This document shows, one piece after another, positions 1 to 10,058 of a stretch of DNA of 64,000 bases; position 1 is the first letter of the stretch; the number at the start of each line of letters is the position of its first letter. Made by a program: the position numbers and the translations under genes. A model generated the notes under the pieces. That model worked only from the letters and a program-made list of their open reading frames with translations. It did not search any database and was not told the origin of the DNA. The stretch comes from Pelodictyon phaeoclathratiforme BU-1 (lineage in GTDB: Bacteria > Bacteroidota > Chlorobiia > Chlorobiales > Chlorobiaceae): NCBI RefSeq assembly GCF_000020645.1, contig NC_011060.1, positions 2,928,501 through 2,992,500 of the forward strand, in the 5' to 3' direction.

Positions 1-87
1 TGAAAACGGTAAAATTTGTTTTTTGCTTGTCAACACCTATCTTTTTCAAAATTTTACTTGTAACGCTCTTACTACCGGGACTGATCA

Positions 88-2484
88 ATGGCTTCAAAAC
101 CATCAACACCATCTGCCAGAAACAGGACCCTGATTGTCGTCGAATCCCCCTCAAAGGCAAAAACAATCAATAAATACCTTGGTGACAAGTATACCGTTTT
201 CGCATCGGTAGGCCATATCAAGGATCTGCCAAAAAAGGAGATTGGTCTTGATTTTGACCATCATTACGAACCGAGATATGAAATTATTCCTGGAAAGGAA
301 AAGGTCGTCCATCAGTTAAAAAAACTGGCCGCAGAAGCTGATTCCATCCTCATCGCGACTGACCCTGACCGCGAGGGTGAGGCTATCGCATGGCATATCT
401 CCAAAGAAATCGGAGTAACCAGCAAACCGGTATCCCGCGTACTTTTTAATGAAATTACAAAAACCGCAATCATTGCGGCAATTCAGGCTCCGCGACAGAT
501 CGACGACCGCCTTGTGCGCTCCCAGCAAACCCGTCAGGGCCTTGACAAGATCGTGGGCTACAAAATCAGCCCTTTTTTGTGGAATGTAGTGCTGCGCGGC
601 CTTTCGGCTGGCAGGGTACAGTCGGTCGCGCTGCGATTGATCTGCGAACGTGAAGCGGAGATCAGCCGCTTCCAGATACAGGAGTACTGGTCGATTGCGG
701 CTGAGTTTGTAACGGCAGGCAAGGAGTCTTTCAAGGCAAGGCTGATACGCTTTGAGGGTGACAAGCCGGAGATAGCCAATCAAAAGCAGGCGGAAGCGTT
801 GGCGGCTCTCATCAGAAAAGGCAATTTTGCAGTACGCGAAATCGCTCCACGCGTCCAGCAGCGTAAACAGCCTCTGCCTTTCACCACTTCGCTCCTCCAG
901 CAGGCGGCCTCAAACCAGCTCGGATTTGGCTCCAAGAAAACCATGGGAGTGGCACAACAGCTCTATGAAGGCATTGACCTTGGCAAAGAAGGCACGACGG
1001 GTTTGATCACCTATATGAGAACCGATTCAACTCGCATCGGTGAGGAGGCGATTGCTGAGGCAAGAAGCTATATCAACCAGCAGTTCGGCAAGGAGTATAT
1101 CGGTTTCGGTGGAGCGGCAAAGCCCGGAAAAAATGCCCAGGATGCACACGAAGCCATACGGCCAACATCGATTTTTAACAAACCCGACCAGGTCAAACCC
1201 TACCTTTCTGCCGATCAGTTTAAATTATACGAATTAATCTGGAAGCGTTTTCTCGCCTCCATGATGTCAGCGGCTAAAATCGAACAGACCAGGGTTGATG
1301 TTGAGGACAGCGCTTCAAAATTCCTCTTCAGGGCAACAGGCAGCAGAGTGCTTTTCCCCGGCTTCATGCGTGTCTATGACGACCAGAAGGAGCTTGACTA
1401 CGAAGCCCAGACCTCAACGAAGGAGGAGGTTGAAAAAGAGCTGACCGTCAAGCTGCCCGAAAGGCTTGCTGTCAATGAGCCTCTTGCTTTGGATGATCTT
1501 GACCAGAAACAGAGCTTTACCCGCCCTCCTGCACGTTACAGTGAAGCCACACTGGTGAAGGATCTCGACCACTTTGGTATTGGACGCCCATCAACCTATG
1601 CATCCATTTTTTCAACACTGCAGGATCGCCGTTATGTGGAGCTGGAAAAGAAAAAAATTGTGCCCACTGAACTCGGCAAGGATGTCTCGCTGATCCTGGT
1701 TGCCAATTTTCCTGACCTCTTCAATGTCGACTTTACCGCCTTCATGGAGAATGAACTGGACAAGGTAGCAAGCGGAGAGGACGAATATGAAAAAGTGCTC
1801 GACAGCTTCTACAAACCACTTGAAGCGGTACTGCACCTTCGCAAAAGCAATCCAATTGTACCACAGAACAGTGAGCCCGTAACTTGTGAAAAGTGCGGTG
1901 AAGGGCTGATGGTTGTCAAATGGACGGCAAATGGGAAATTTTTTGGCTGTTCATGCTACCCCAAATGCAAGAACATCAAGGCGATAAGCAACAACAAGGC
2001 AAAACCTGTTGATTCAGCCATCCTCTGCCCCTCCTGCAAAGAAGGACACATGCTCTTGCGCAGCGGAAGATTTGGCACTTTTCTTGCCTGCTCCGGCTAC
2101 CCCAAGTGCAATACGCTGCTCAATCTCAACAAACAGCGTCACATAGAACCCATGAAAACCCCTCCGGTACTGACCACTCTTCTCTGTCCAAAGTGTGGGT
2201 CACCGCTTTACCTCAGGAGCGGAAAAAGGGGATTATGGCTTGGTTGCTCAAAATTCCCCAAGTGCAAGGGGCGCCTCGCATGGAGTACTCTTGACGAAAA
2301 AGCTCAACACCACTGGGAAGCAATCATGGCTGAACACCAGAAGGCTCACCCCACAGTCCAGCTTACGATGATTGATGGGAAAGCAGTACCCATGACAATT
2401 CCCGTTGATGAGATCATTCTCAAGGCGGAAGAGGCCGGGCTGATTACCTCTCCCAGTGAAGAAATCGTCGAAATCACGCCATAA
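88..2484 (+). CDS. topA: DNA topoisomerase I
   Basis: Type IA topoisomerase that relaxes negative supercoils through a transient 5'-phosphotyrosyl break in one strand. The TOPRIM domain opens with VVESPSKAKTI near residue 17 and carries ATDPDREGEA around residue 90. The catalytic tyrosine is Tyr309 in ITYMRTDST. The C-terminus has three four-cysteine zinc ribbons, each with paired CxxC and CxxxxxC-type ligands, from about residue 605 to 710. At 798 aa the length is normal for a bacterial TopA with three ribbons. The gene ends tail to tail with feoB, and the two stop regions overlap by 11 bp, so no terminator separates them. Identification is firm. Confidence 0.97.
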   Translation: MASKPSTPSARNRTLIVVESPSKAKTINKYLGDKYTVFASVGHIKDLPKKEIGLDFDHHYEPRYEIIPGKEKVVHQLKKLAAEADSILIATDPDREGEAIAWHISKEIGVTSKPVSRVLFNEITKTAIIAAIQAPRQIDDRLVRSQQTRQGLDKIVGYKISPFLWNVVLRGLSAGRVQSVALRLICEREAEISRFQIQEYWSIAAEFVTAGKESFKARLIRFEGDKPEIANQKQAEALAALIRKGNFAVREIAPRVQQRKQPLPFTTSLLQQAASNQLGFGSKKTMGVAQQLYEGIDLGKEGTTGLITYMRTDSTRIGEEAIAEARSYINQQFGKEYIGFGGAAKPGKNAQDAHEAIRPTSIFNKPDQVKPYLSADQFKLYELIWKRFLASMMSAAKIEQTRVDVEDSASKFLFRATGSRVLFPGFMRVYDDQKELDYEAQTSTKEEVEKELTVKLPERLAVNEPLALDDLDQKQSFTRPPARYSEATLVKDLDHFGIGRPSTYASIFSTLQDRRYVELEKKKIVPTELGKDVSLILVANFPDLFNVDFTAFMENELDKVASGEDEYEKVLDSFYKPLEAVLHLRKSNPIVPQNSEPVTCEKCGEGLMVVKWTANGKFFGCSCYPKCKNIKAISNNKAKPVDSAILCPSCKEGHMLLRSGRFGTFLACSGYPKCNTLLNLNKQRHIEPMKTPPVLTTLLCPKCGSPLYLRSGKRGLWLGCSKFPKCKGRLAWSTLDEKAQHHWEAIMAEHQKAHPTVQLTMIDGKAVPMTIPVDEIILKAEEAGLITSPSEEIVEITP

Positions 2485-4612
2485 GCAGTGCGATGCGATA
2501 GACAATGAAAGAGAGTACCCACGCCACAGAGAGTGAGTAAACCGAATAGAGCAGCACCGGCCTCCAGCTCCCGACCTCTTTTTTCATCACCCCTATCGCC
2601 GCCACACAGGGAATGTAGAGCAACACAAAGACCATGAGGCTCAGCGCCGTGGCCCTGCTGAAAGAGGGATCGTGCTGCAGAATCGATTTCAGCTCTACCG
2701 GAGCGCCATCACTCTGCCCGATGGAGTAAATGGTTCCGAGGGTGGAAACAACGACCTCCTTGGCCGCAAGACCGGTTACCAGAGCAATACCAATCCTCCA
2801 GTCGAAGCCAAGGGGTTTGATAAGCGGTTCAAGCAGTTTGCCTGCCCTTCCAGCCAGAGAATACTCAAGCTGTTCTGTACTGATGCGCAAATCAAGCGCT
2901 CTCTGGCTGGCAATTTTTTCACTCTCGCCCATGTTGCTTTCGGCAATACGTGACGTTCCTGCCGACAGCTCTGGCCCAAGAGCCTCATTGCGCGGATAGT
3001 TGCTTACTGCCCAAATAACAATAACCGCACCAAGAATGAGCGTTCCTGCTTTTTTCAGATACATCAGCGCTTTTACCTTCGCCTGGAAGAGCACTGAAGC
3101 AAGCGTCGGCCAGCGGTATGGAGGCAACTCCATGACAAATGGCTCAGAATCACTTTTCAGAACCGTTGACTTCAGGAGCAGGGCGGTCCAGAGACCAACC
3201 ACAATACCGAGAAGATAGATACCGAACATGACGTTTGCCGCCACATCAGGTGAAAAAAAAGCAGCGGTCAGCAACACATAGACCGGCAGTTTGGCACCGC
3301 AACTCATGAAAGGAATAATCATGATGGTTACAAGCCTGTCCGTTGGACTCTTGAGCGTCCGTGTTGCCATAATGGCCGGAATGGAGCAACCAAACCCGGT
3401 TACCATGGGAATGAAGGATTTACCGTGAAGACCAAAACGGTGCATCACCCGGTCAATAACAAATGCAGCTCGGGCCATATAGCCGGAAGCTTCAAGAAAA
3501 GAGAGACCGATAAACAGCAGGACAATATTGGGCAAAAAGACCAGAACCCCCCCAACGCCAGCAATAATGCCATCAATAACAATGGAGCGAAGCATCTCAT
3601 TGGGCAGAAGTGGCCCGATCTCGGATGCCATGAGTGCAAAAAGAAATTCAAGGCCACTCATTATCGGTGCACCAAGAGTAAAGGTCAGTTGAAATATAGC
3701 CCATACCACCAATAAAAAAATTGGCAGCCCAAGCACCCTGTTGAGCACCACCATGTCGATATAGTCGGTGGGTGTTGCCTTTACTCCTCCCGGTTGACGG
3801 ACACACTCCTGCATGGCGCCCCGGATAAAGGCATGACGATCTTCGGTAATGAGCATCTCAGGCTCTGAATCATGCAGCCGCTCAGCCTCCCGAAGGGCAT
3901 CCTGAAGGGCAAGCTCAACCTTGAGCCAGACAGGGTACTGCTGAACCTCGTGATAAACTTCCCGGTCATTCTCCAGAAGCTTTATGGCAAGCCATCTGGC
4001 ATTGAATTCGCCGAGTTCCTTCTGATGAGTGAGAAGAGTGGTAATTTTTTCAACCGATGCTTCAAGTTCCGGACGAAAAAACAGCTTGTTTTTATGAATC
4101 TCAATATCCTTCCGGGAGAGCCGGATAATGTGATCGAGCAACGAATCAAGTCCCCTGCCTTTTTTGGCAGAAGTCGGGACAATATGACAGCCGAGCAGCT
4201 TCTGTAACTGTTTGATCTCAATGGTAATGCCCTTCTCCTCGACCTCATCGATCATATTGAGGGCTACGAGAAAATCAACTTCAAGCTCCATGAGCTGCGT
4301 TGTCAGCAGAAGGTTCCTCTCCAGATTTGACCCCTCAAGAACATTCACAACAACATCAGGTCGTTCCTTGATAAGATACTCCCTTGTAACAATCTCCTCA
4401 GGAGAGTAAGGGGTAAGGGAATAAATTCCTGGCAGGTCAACCACGGTGATATGGTACCCCTTATACTCAAGATACCCCTCATATTTTTCAACAGTCACCC
4501 CCGAAAAATTCCCCACTTTCTGGTGAGATCCGGTCAACGCATTGAATAAAGAGGATTTACCGCAGTTTGGATTACCTGCAAGCGCAACCGTGATCGTTCT
4601 CTGCTCACTCAT
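2474..4612 (-). CDS. feoB: Ferrous iron transport protein B
   Basis: Inner-membrane ferrous iron transporter with an N-terminal G domain. The P-loop GNPNCGKSSLFNALTG lies at residues 13-28 and the G3 motif DLPGIYSL near residue 60. A helical linker of about 130 residues follows, then two Gate/Nucleoside-recognition-type membrane blocks with VTGFGCSIPAI and FMSCGAKLP, the cysteine-bearing segments typical of FeoB. At 712 aa it is a full-length, moderately short family member. It starts 4 nt inside the end of feoA (ATGA overlap), so the two are translationally coupled. No Fur box was recognised upstream of the pair. Confidence 0.96.
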   Translation of the reverse strand: MSEQRTITVALAGNPNCGKSSLFNALTGSHQKVGNFSGVTVEKYEGYLEYKGYHITVVDLPGIYSLTPYSPEEIVTREYLIKERPDVVVNVLEGSNLERNLLLTTQLMELEVDFLVALNMIDEVEEKGITIEIKQLQKLLGCHIVPTSAKKGRGLDSLLDHIIRLSRKDIEIHKNKLFFRPELEASVEKITTLLTHQKELGEFNARWLAIKLLENDREVYHEVQQYPVWLKVELALQDALREAERLHDSEPEMLITEDRHAFIRGAMQECVRQPGGVKATPTDYIDMVVLNRVLGLPIFLLVVWAIFQLTFTLGAPIMSGLEFLFALMASEIGPLLPNEMLRSIVIDGIIAGVGGVLVFLPNIVLLFIGLSFLEASGYMARAAFVIDRVMHRFGLHGKSFIPMVTGFGCSIPAIMATRTLKSPTDRLVTIMIIPFMSCGAKLPVYVLLTAAFFSPDVAANVMFGIYLLGIVVGLWTALLLKSTVLKSDSEPFVMELPPYRWPTLASVLFQAKVKALMYLKKAGTLILGAVIVIWAVSNYPRNEALGPELSAGTSRIAESNMGESEKIASQRALDLRISTEQLEYSLAGRAGKLLEPLIKPLGFDWRIGIALVTGLAAKEVVVSTLGTIYSIGQSDGAPVELKSILQHDPSFSRATALSLMVFVLLYIPCVAAIGVMKKEVGSWRPVLLYSVYSLSVAWVLSFIVYRIALLMA

Positions 4613-4875
4613 GTTTTGCTGCCTGACATGGGAAGGGCATCTCCAACCTCTCCTACTTTACAAACCATGACCCCATCTGCCTCGGTTTTTCTCATAGCAA
4701 AATACAGACCCTTGAAAAAAATCTCAATCGGATCACCGAGTGGAGCAACCCTCAGCACCTTGAATCTGGTACCCTTGATCAATCCCATATCCATAATCCT
4801 TCGACGGATGACATGCTCTGCCTTCAGTGCTGTTACTTCAGCTTTATCACCCACCTTCAATTCCGATAAACGCAT
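4609..4875 (-). CDS. feoA: Ferrous iron transport protein A (SH3-like)
   Basis: Small cytosolic SH3-like partner of FeoB. The protein begins MRLSELKVGDKAEV and contains RRRIMDMGLIKGT followed by GDPIEIFFKG, the family hallmark. A longer reading frame with an ATG at 4920 exists, but the start at 4875 is preferred because AGGAG lies about 9 nt before it and the product then has the usual size of about 88 aa. It is the first gene of the feoAB pair. Confidence 0.93.
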   Translation of the reverse strand: MRLSELKVGDKAEVTALKAEHVIRRRIMDMGLIKGTRFKVLRVAPLGDPIEIFFKGLYFAMRKTEADGVMVCKVGEVGDALPMSGSKT

Positions 4876-4977
4876 ACCTGCATCTCCTGCAAAACAATAA
4901 ATAAAATCCGGACAATTCATATCCTATATAACGACCAGAGGCACGAAAAAATTGCATCTCTTCTTTCCAAAAATCAA

Positions 4978-5358
4978 CTACCCATGTACCTCCGGCAATC
5001 CGGGAAAGGGGGGCCAACCCATCTGGTTTCCACCGATAAGGTGCCCGTGGATGTGGAAAACGCTCTGCAGGGCATCCTTGCCCGTATTAAAAACCAGCCT
5101 GTAGCCAGACTCCCGAATACCGATGATTTCTGCCACAATACCCGCAGCAAGAAGGATCTGGCCAGCGGCCGCTTCATCTTCCGGGGTGAGATCGCTCAGC
5201 GAAGCGATATGCCGAACAGGAATAATCAATACATGCTGAGGAGTTATGGGCGTGATATCCCGGAATGCAACAACATGATCATTACGATAAACAATACTGG
5301 CGGGAATCTCTCCTCGAACGATCCTGCAAAAGAGACAATCAGGCTCCTGATGTATCAT
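4978..5358 (-). CDS. HIT-family nucleotide hydrolase/transferase
   Basis: Histidine-triad protein of 126 aa, the normal size for an HINT/PKCI-like branch member. The N-terminal CLFCRIVRGEIPA carries the CxxC seen in many bacterial HIT proteins. The C-terminal catalytic triad reads HIHGHLIGG, matching HxHxHxx. HIT proteins hydrolyse nucleoside phosphoramidates or related nucleotides, but the physiological substrate cannot be told from the sequence. It lies 100 bp downstream of feoA on the same strand and has no obvious functional link to iron uptake. Confidence 0.92.
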   Translation of the reverse strand: MIHQEPDCLFCRIVRGEIPASIVYRNDHVVAFRDITPITPQHVLIIPVRHIASLSDLTPEDEAAAGQILLAAGIVAEIIGIRESGYRLVFNTGKDALQSVFHIHGHLIGGNQMGWPPFPGLPEVHG

Positions 5359-5499
5359 ATGGATTAACTTTTTGACTGCTTGATAGGGTTTTCAAGGCTC
5401 TTTGAACATGCATAACTTCCAACGAAACCGCACGTCGATAATGTACGTAAATGCGCATGAAGAGAAAAGAATCGGAACTCCCTGATAACCCGAAAAACG

Positions 5500-6831
5500 T
5501 CACGATACAGGATGGGAATCCGGAGGGTGCCCATCCTCCGGAGCCCTCTCTTCCTTCAACCTTGAAGCAAGCACCTTGTCGATCCTCTGACCATCCAGAT
5601 CAACAATCTCCAGCGTCCAGTTTTCCCAAACCATAATATCACCAGTCCTTGGCATCCGCCCGAGCAGCCACATCATCAGGCCGCTGAGGGTATGATAGAG
5701 CCCCTTATCTTCTTCGGGTACACACTTCAGCTCAAGCGTATCTTTCAGTTCGGGCACAGGAATGAGTCCATCGAGCAACCAGGAGCCATCCTGACGTTCA
5801 ACAGCCCATGAATCCTCAAGATTGCGGGGAACAAACTCCCCGGTCACCGCTTCAAGCATATCCTGAAGGGTAACAAGCCCCTGAATTTCGCCATACTCGT
5901 CAACCACAAAGACCATCTGCGAACCAGAAGTCCGGAAATGGTCGAGTAACTCCATGCCTGTAAGCGTTTCGGGAACATAGACACAGGGCTGGAGTTGCGA
6001 AGTAAACTCCGTAAGCCCCCCTTTCAGGGTTTTTGATAAAAGCTGTTTGGCATTGACCACGCCAAGCAGGGATTGCAACCCACCATTGCAAACAGGAAAA
6101 CGGGAGTGCTCTGATTCTGTCACTCTGTTGATATTTTCTTCAAGAGGCCGTGAAACGTCAAGAGAGACAATATCGGCTCTCGGAACCATCAGCGATCCCA
6201 GTTGACGATCATCAAGACGAAAAACATTACGCACCATTTCGTGCTCATGCTGCTCAATCACCCCGGCTTCAGAGCCCTCCTCAAGCATGGCATGAATCTC
6301 TTCCTCGGTAACACTCGGGGTGGCTTGGGGGTAATTCCCCGTCAGACGGAGAATGGCATCGGTTGAGGCCGAAAGCAACCTCCCGAATGGACGGGTTATG
6401 GTCGAAAGGGTATACATGGGACGTGCGACCAGACGGGCTATTCCCTCAGGATTGAACTGGCCAAGACGTTTGGGAACAAGTTCCCCAACCACAATAGTGA
6501 CATAGGTAATCGAAAGAACAACAACAACCGTTGCAATAACATGGCTTATTTCCGCATCCATGCCCAATGACTGCATCCTGATGGCCAACGGACCGGCAAG
6601 AGCACCCTCCCCCACGATACCGTTCAGGATACCAATAGAGGTGATACCGATCTGTATCGTCGAAAGAAATCTGGTCGGATCCTGACCAAGCTTCATGGCA
6701 ACAGCAGCGGATTTGTCACCATCCTCGGCAAGTTTCGACAGGCGGGACCTTTTTGCCGTTATCAGGGCAATTTCCGACATCGCAAAAAGACCGTTACAAA
6801 TAATCAGAAAAAAAAGAAAAAGTATTTCCAT
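5500..6831 (-). CDS. CNNM/CorC-type membrane protein with CBS pair (hemolysin-like)
   Basis: Integral membrane protein with an N-terminal DUF21/CNNM block (MEILFLFFLIICNGLFAMSE, residues 1-180). Two CBS domains follow (about 205-320, including RVTESEHSRFPVCNGG and VFVVDEYGEIQGLVTLQD), then a C-terminal CorC_HlyC domain (about 340-430). Proteins of this family are linked to magnesium or cobalt homeostasis; the older hemolysin name is not informative. The frame is open back to 6891. The start at 6831 is preferred because it begins directly at the first membrane segment, but neither start has a clear ribosome site. About 443 aa from this start. Confidence 0.88.
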   Translation of the reverse strand: MEILFLFFLIICNGLFAMSEIALITAKRSRLSKLAEDGDKSAAVAMKLGQDPTRFLSTIQIGITSIGILNGIVGEGALAGPLAIRMQSLGMDAEISHVIATVVVVLSITYVTIVVGELVPKRLGQFNPEGIARLVARPMYTLSTITRPFGRLLSASTDAILRLTGNYPQATPSVTEEEIHAMLEEGSEAGVIEQHEHEMVRNVFRLDDRQLGSLMVPRADIVSLDVSRPLEENINRVTESEHSRFPVCNGGLQSLLGVVNAKQLLSKTLKGGLTEFTSQLQPCVYVPETLTGMELLDHFRTSGSQMVFVVDEYGEIQGLVTLQDMLEAVTGEFVPRNLEDSWAVERQDGSWLLDGLIPVPELKDTLELKCVPEEDKGLYHTLSGLMMWLLGRMPRTGDIMVWENWTLEIVDLDGQRIDKVLASRLKEERAPEDGHPPDSHPVS

Positions 6832-7122
6832 ACATACGGGGTTGAACCTTTCGGGAATCCAGTGACCAACACCTGAAAACCGCAGCAGCATGCTCCGGCA
6901 GAATCCCTGAAGGCTCTGTTCTTAAGCCTCTTATAACATTTCTATGCTATCAACTACACTTTTATTCAGCAATTTCCAAACCAATGGCTTCACGACACCC
7001 CCAAAGGTAAGCAATATAGCCATGCAACCGTTAACAGGAAATGAGTGGAAAAGATTTCACATCAGCTCTATGGCGCTCTGCGAACCATGCTCTTGATGCA
7101 TAGACTCTCTTCTTTGACAAAG

Positions 7123-7150
7123 AAAAGCCGGGATTTTCCCGGCTTTTTTT
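7123..7150 (-). terminator. Intrinsic terminator-like hairpin
   Basis: An 11-bp inverted repeat (AAAAGCCGGGA / TCCCGGCTTTT) with a 3-nt loop is flanked by T-rich sequence on both strands. It lies 22 bp beyond the stop of the TPR gene on the minus strand and could also act on plus-strand transcripts. Confidence 0.75.
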
Positions 7151-7171
7151 GAACGGTATCACTGACAAGAA

Positions 7172-7708
7172 TTACCAACCGGAAACCCCGTTATTGTGAA
7201 GCCATTGTTGGGCTCCCAAACTACCAAGTTTGGCCGCTGCCGACAGATCCGCTATGACACCTTGCTTGTCTCCAAGATCAAGTTTGACTGCCGCCCGGTT
7301 GATGTAGGCCGGAAGAAATGCCGGATCAATCTCAATAGCCCTGGAGTAATCGGCAATGGCTCCCTGCTTGTCACCCATTTCAGCTTTGGTGCTCCCCCTG
7401 TTATTGCAAGCATCAGCATATTTCGGGTTAAGTTCCATGGCCATGGTATAGTCCGCCAGGGCGCCTGGCTTGTCGCCCATGCTGAATTTTACCGCCGCCC
7501 GGCTGTTATAGGCCTCCGCAAGTTTCGGATCGAGTTCAATGGCTTTTGTGTAGTCTGCCATGGCTCCCTGATTATCCCCCTTCCCGAATTTTGCTTCGGC
7601 GCTTGAAAAATAGCTTTTGGCGTCATCTGCCGGGCTGGCGCTGGCCACATGAGTTCCGGACAGTAACGCGATAACTGCTATGAAAAAAAATCGTTTCCTG
7701 TTTTTCAT
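7172..7708 (-). CDS. Exported TPR-repeat protein
   Basis: A protein of 178 aa with a cleavable-looking signal peptide (MKNRKRFFFIAVIALLSG, then AxA near residue 25) followed by about four 34-residue TPR units. These carry the usual W/Y-G-A-Y-A-P spacing, for example GAMADYTKAIELDPK, GALADYTMAMELNPK and GAIADYSRAIEIDPA. TPR arrays mediate protein-protein contact, and this one would act in the periplasm. The partner is unknown. It lies 126 bp downstream of the copper-type TonB receptor gene on the same strand, with a hairpin between them, so co-transcription is possible but not shown. Confidence 0.85.
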   Translation of the reverse strand: MKNRKRFFFIAVIALLSGTHVASASPADDAKSYFSSAEAKFGKGDNQGAMADYTKAIELDPKLAEAYNSRAAVKFSMGDKPGALADYTMAMELNPKYADACNNRGSTKAEMGDKQGAIADYSRAIEIDPAFLPAYINRAAVKLDLGDKQGVIADLSAAAKLGSLGAQQWLHNNGVSGW

Positions 7709-7776
7709 TGCTCACCTCGATTATCATGATTGAATAAAGTCCGACTCTTATCCTCAGGATGTCACAGAATGCAGAG

Positions 7777-7815
7777 CACTCCTTTTCAGGGCATCTTAAG
7801 CAATGAAAAGGAGTG
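7777..7815 (-). other. Perfect 12-bp inverted repeat between the receptor and TPR genes
   Basis: CACTCCTTTTCA and its reverse complement flank a 15-nt loop just beyond the stop of the TonB-dependent receptor gene. There is no T-tract, so it looks like an mRNA-end or processing hairpin rather than a standard terminator. Confidence 0.5.
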
Positions 7816-7833
7816 ATTGCAGCTCCATGCGGA

Positions 7834-10023
7834 TCAGAAAGTCTGTGTTAAACCCACATTGAACGAACGACCCTGACCTGCCAGCGGCTCGAAATCTGCC
7901 GCCCTTTTCGTGGTTGGTGGCAGTTTGCTGTCCAGAAAGTTGTCGTAGTTGATTCCTCCAAGGGGAAGATAATAGAACTTGTCGAACAGGTTCGTAACGC
8001 CCAGATCGATCTGCAGGTTGTTCCATTTGTATGACGTACGCAGATTGACCAGCGCAAAGCCTGCCGTTTCCGGTTCAAAACGAAGGGGATCGGTCTCGGA
8101 CTTTCTGCCAACAAGTTGCAACTCGACGGCATTGCTCCATCCTTTAACATTTTGTTCCAGCGTAAGATGCCCGTTCAGCGGCATCATGTGATAGAGACTG
8201 CTACCGGTATTGGGATCGGTTCCATGCACATATCCAAGACTTCCCCGAAGTTGTCCGGAACCAAGAGCGCTATTCTCCCACAAAGCAAGTTTACCGGAAA
8301 TATCCAGACCGTAGATCCTTGCATCCTGATTGACAAACTTGAGTATTTTGCGGGTTTCACTTCCGCCTGGCCATGTCCAGGTCTGTGTATTATACACTTG
8401 CACGCCAATGTAATCATTGACATAGGTATAGTAGGGCGTTACCCTCAACTCCCAGCTCTTCCGCTCGCTGTCATGCCAGTCTGCCGAAATGCTCAGGGTA
8501 TGGGCGACTTCCGGACTGAGATCCAAATTACCCACATAACCATTGCCATCACCAAACCAGTTCACCATCCCGCTTGCCATCCACATCGTTGACCATGCAT
8601 AGCGCTCGTAGAGATTAGGAGAACGGGTCTTGCGGGCATAGCCAACTTCAACGGTACCCGTCGGAGTAATTTCATACCTGGCCAGTGCGGTCACATCCCA
8701 ATTACTGTCGCTCCGGGCATGATCCTCGGCATTGAATGCCTCTGAGTCGCGTTTATAATTGGTCACAATCATACCCGCCATGTTCTGAGCATTATATCCC
8801 TGCACATCACCGGCATCCATCCTTACCTGTTCATTGCGAACACCGAAAATGGTCGTCACTTTACTATTCCACTTCGACTCCCATTCGGCAAAGAAAGCGT
8901 ATCTGTCGCGAGAACCGTCATTGATGTTCAGGAAGGTATCCGGACCCATCGTGCCGAGGGTCGTAGAGATAGGAGGCCACCAGTCGTTAAGACTAAAACG
9001 ATGGAATTCGTTGCCAAGCCGAAGGATATTCTTTTCTGCAAAGGGAATATCCGTCTTTAATGAATAGCCTGTGTCTATACCGCGAGTGGCCATAGGCATA
9101 TCAGGCATCGTTACTGGTATCCTCAGATTAATTGGCAGTTTATCTTCACCTGAATTCATCCTGTGCCAGGTATTCTGCCAGTAAGCTGTAGCATCGAGCT
9201 TCCCCCATGCAAAGTCGCTCTTGTAGTGAAGATTGATAAATGAGGCGTTGTTCTCAAGCATGTCCATCCACTGATTCACAAATCCCTGATCAGGAATAAA
9301 TTGATGCCCTGCCTTCAGGGTCAACAGGCTACTGTCACCCCTGAGCGCCAAAGTTGCCCCAAGATTACGCGATTCGTAATAAGTAGATGTCACCGTATTA
9401 CCATGACCATCCTTGTAGTTGCTGGCATGATCAATAGCGCCTGTTACGCCAAAGCTGAGATTGCTGTTTGCAACCGTACCCGAGAACGCTCCACCAATCG
9501 CGCGATTATTGCTTCGGTAATAGCTGGAAACCGAACCACCTGCTGTAACCTGCTCCCCGGGATTGGCAAATAACGGCTGATCCGAGTCAACATGGATTAT
9601 GCCTCCGATGTTGTCGCCACCGTAACTGACTGGCGTAACACCTGCGCTGACACCGATGCCGCTTACATTGGCCGCCGCGATATAGGATAACGGCGGGTTC
9701 ATGTGGTTGGCACAGGCAGAGGTCAGACACATGCAATCGACATAGATCAGTACCCGATCGTCCGCCTGTCCGCGAACCACCGGCAGACTTGAAACGCCGC
9801 CACCTGTCGCAAAGGCAACACCCGGCTCACCGCTGAGCAATTCGGCGGTATCACTGCTTTTCAGCCGTTTAGAACTTAGTGATTGAACTTTTTTTTCTGC
9901 TGGTGCGGTAACAACCGTTTCCGGGCCTGACGCTTCCATTGAAAACGCCGGTAGCGGAACCGCCGCCATCAGCAGCATAAACAGAAGCTGCGGTGCTATA
10001 AACTTTTTTGATGACTTCGTCAT
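7834..10023 (-). CDS. TonB-dependent outer-membrane receptor, copper-receptor type
   Basis: Outer-membrane beta-barrel receptor of 729 aa. A signal peptide (residues 1-28) is followed by a TonB-box-like ETVVTA at 35-40, a plug domain with LPVVRGQADDRVLIYVD around 80-96, and a 22-strand-type barrel ending in an aromatic residue (GLTQTF). The plug carries CMCLTSACANHMNPPLSYI, with Cys97, Cys99, Cys104, His107 and Met108. The CANHM piece matches the CxxxM copper site of OprC/NosA-like receptors, and MNPPLSY is also typical of that family. Copper is therefore the inferred cargo. A hairpin with a T-tract sits in its 5' leader. No TonB/ExbBD genes are in the window. Confidence 0.9.
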   Translation of the reverse strand: MTKSSKKFIAPQLLFMLLMAAVPLPAFSMEASGPETVVTAPAEKKVQSLSSKRLKSSDTAELLSGEPGVAFATGGGVSSLPVVRGQADDRVLIYVDCMCLTSACANHMNPPLSYIAAANVSGIGVSAGVTPVSYGGDNIGGIIHVDSDQPLFANPGEQVTAGGSVSSYYRSNNRAIGGAFSGTVANSNLSFGVTGAIDHASNYKDGHGNTVTSTYYESRNLGATLALRGDSSLLTLKAGHQFIPDQGFVNQWMDMLENNASFINLHYKSDFAWGKLDATAYWQNTWHRMNSGEDKLPINLRIPVTMPDMPMATRGIDTGYSLKTDIPFAEKNILRLGNEFHRFSLNDWWPPISTTLGTMGPDTFLNINDGSRDRYAFFAEWESKWNSKVTTIFGVRNEQVRMDAGDVQGYNAQNMAGMIVTNYKRDSEAFNAEDHARSDSNWDVTALARYEITPTGTVEVGYARKTRSPNLYERYAWSTMWMASGMVNWFGDGNGYVGNLDLSPEVAHTLSISADWHDSERKSWELRVTPYYTYVNDYIGVQVYNTQTWTWPGGSETRKILKFVNQDARIYGLDISGKLALWENSALGSGQLRGSLGYVHGTDPNTGSSLYHMMPLNGHLTLEQNVKGWSNAVELQLVGRKSETDPLRFEPETAGFALVNLRTSYKWNNLQIDLGVTNLFDKFYYLPLGGINYDNFLDSKLPPTTKRAADFEPLAGQGRSFNVGLTQTF

Positions 10024-10058
10024 ATCGATAAGGAAATAAAATTGAAAGATACTCTCAT

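Noticed and set aside
1..87. Promoter of topA
   Set aside because: TTGTCA at 27-32 could be a -35 element, but no convincing -10 hexamer lies at the right distance.
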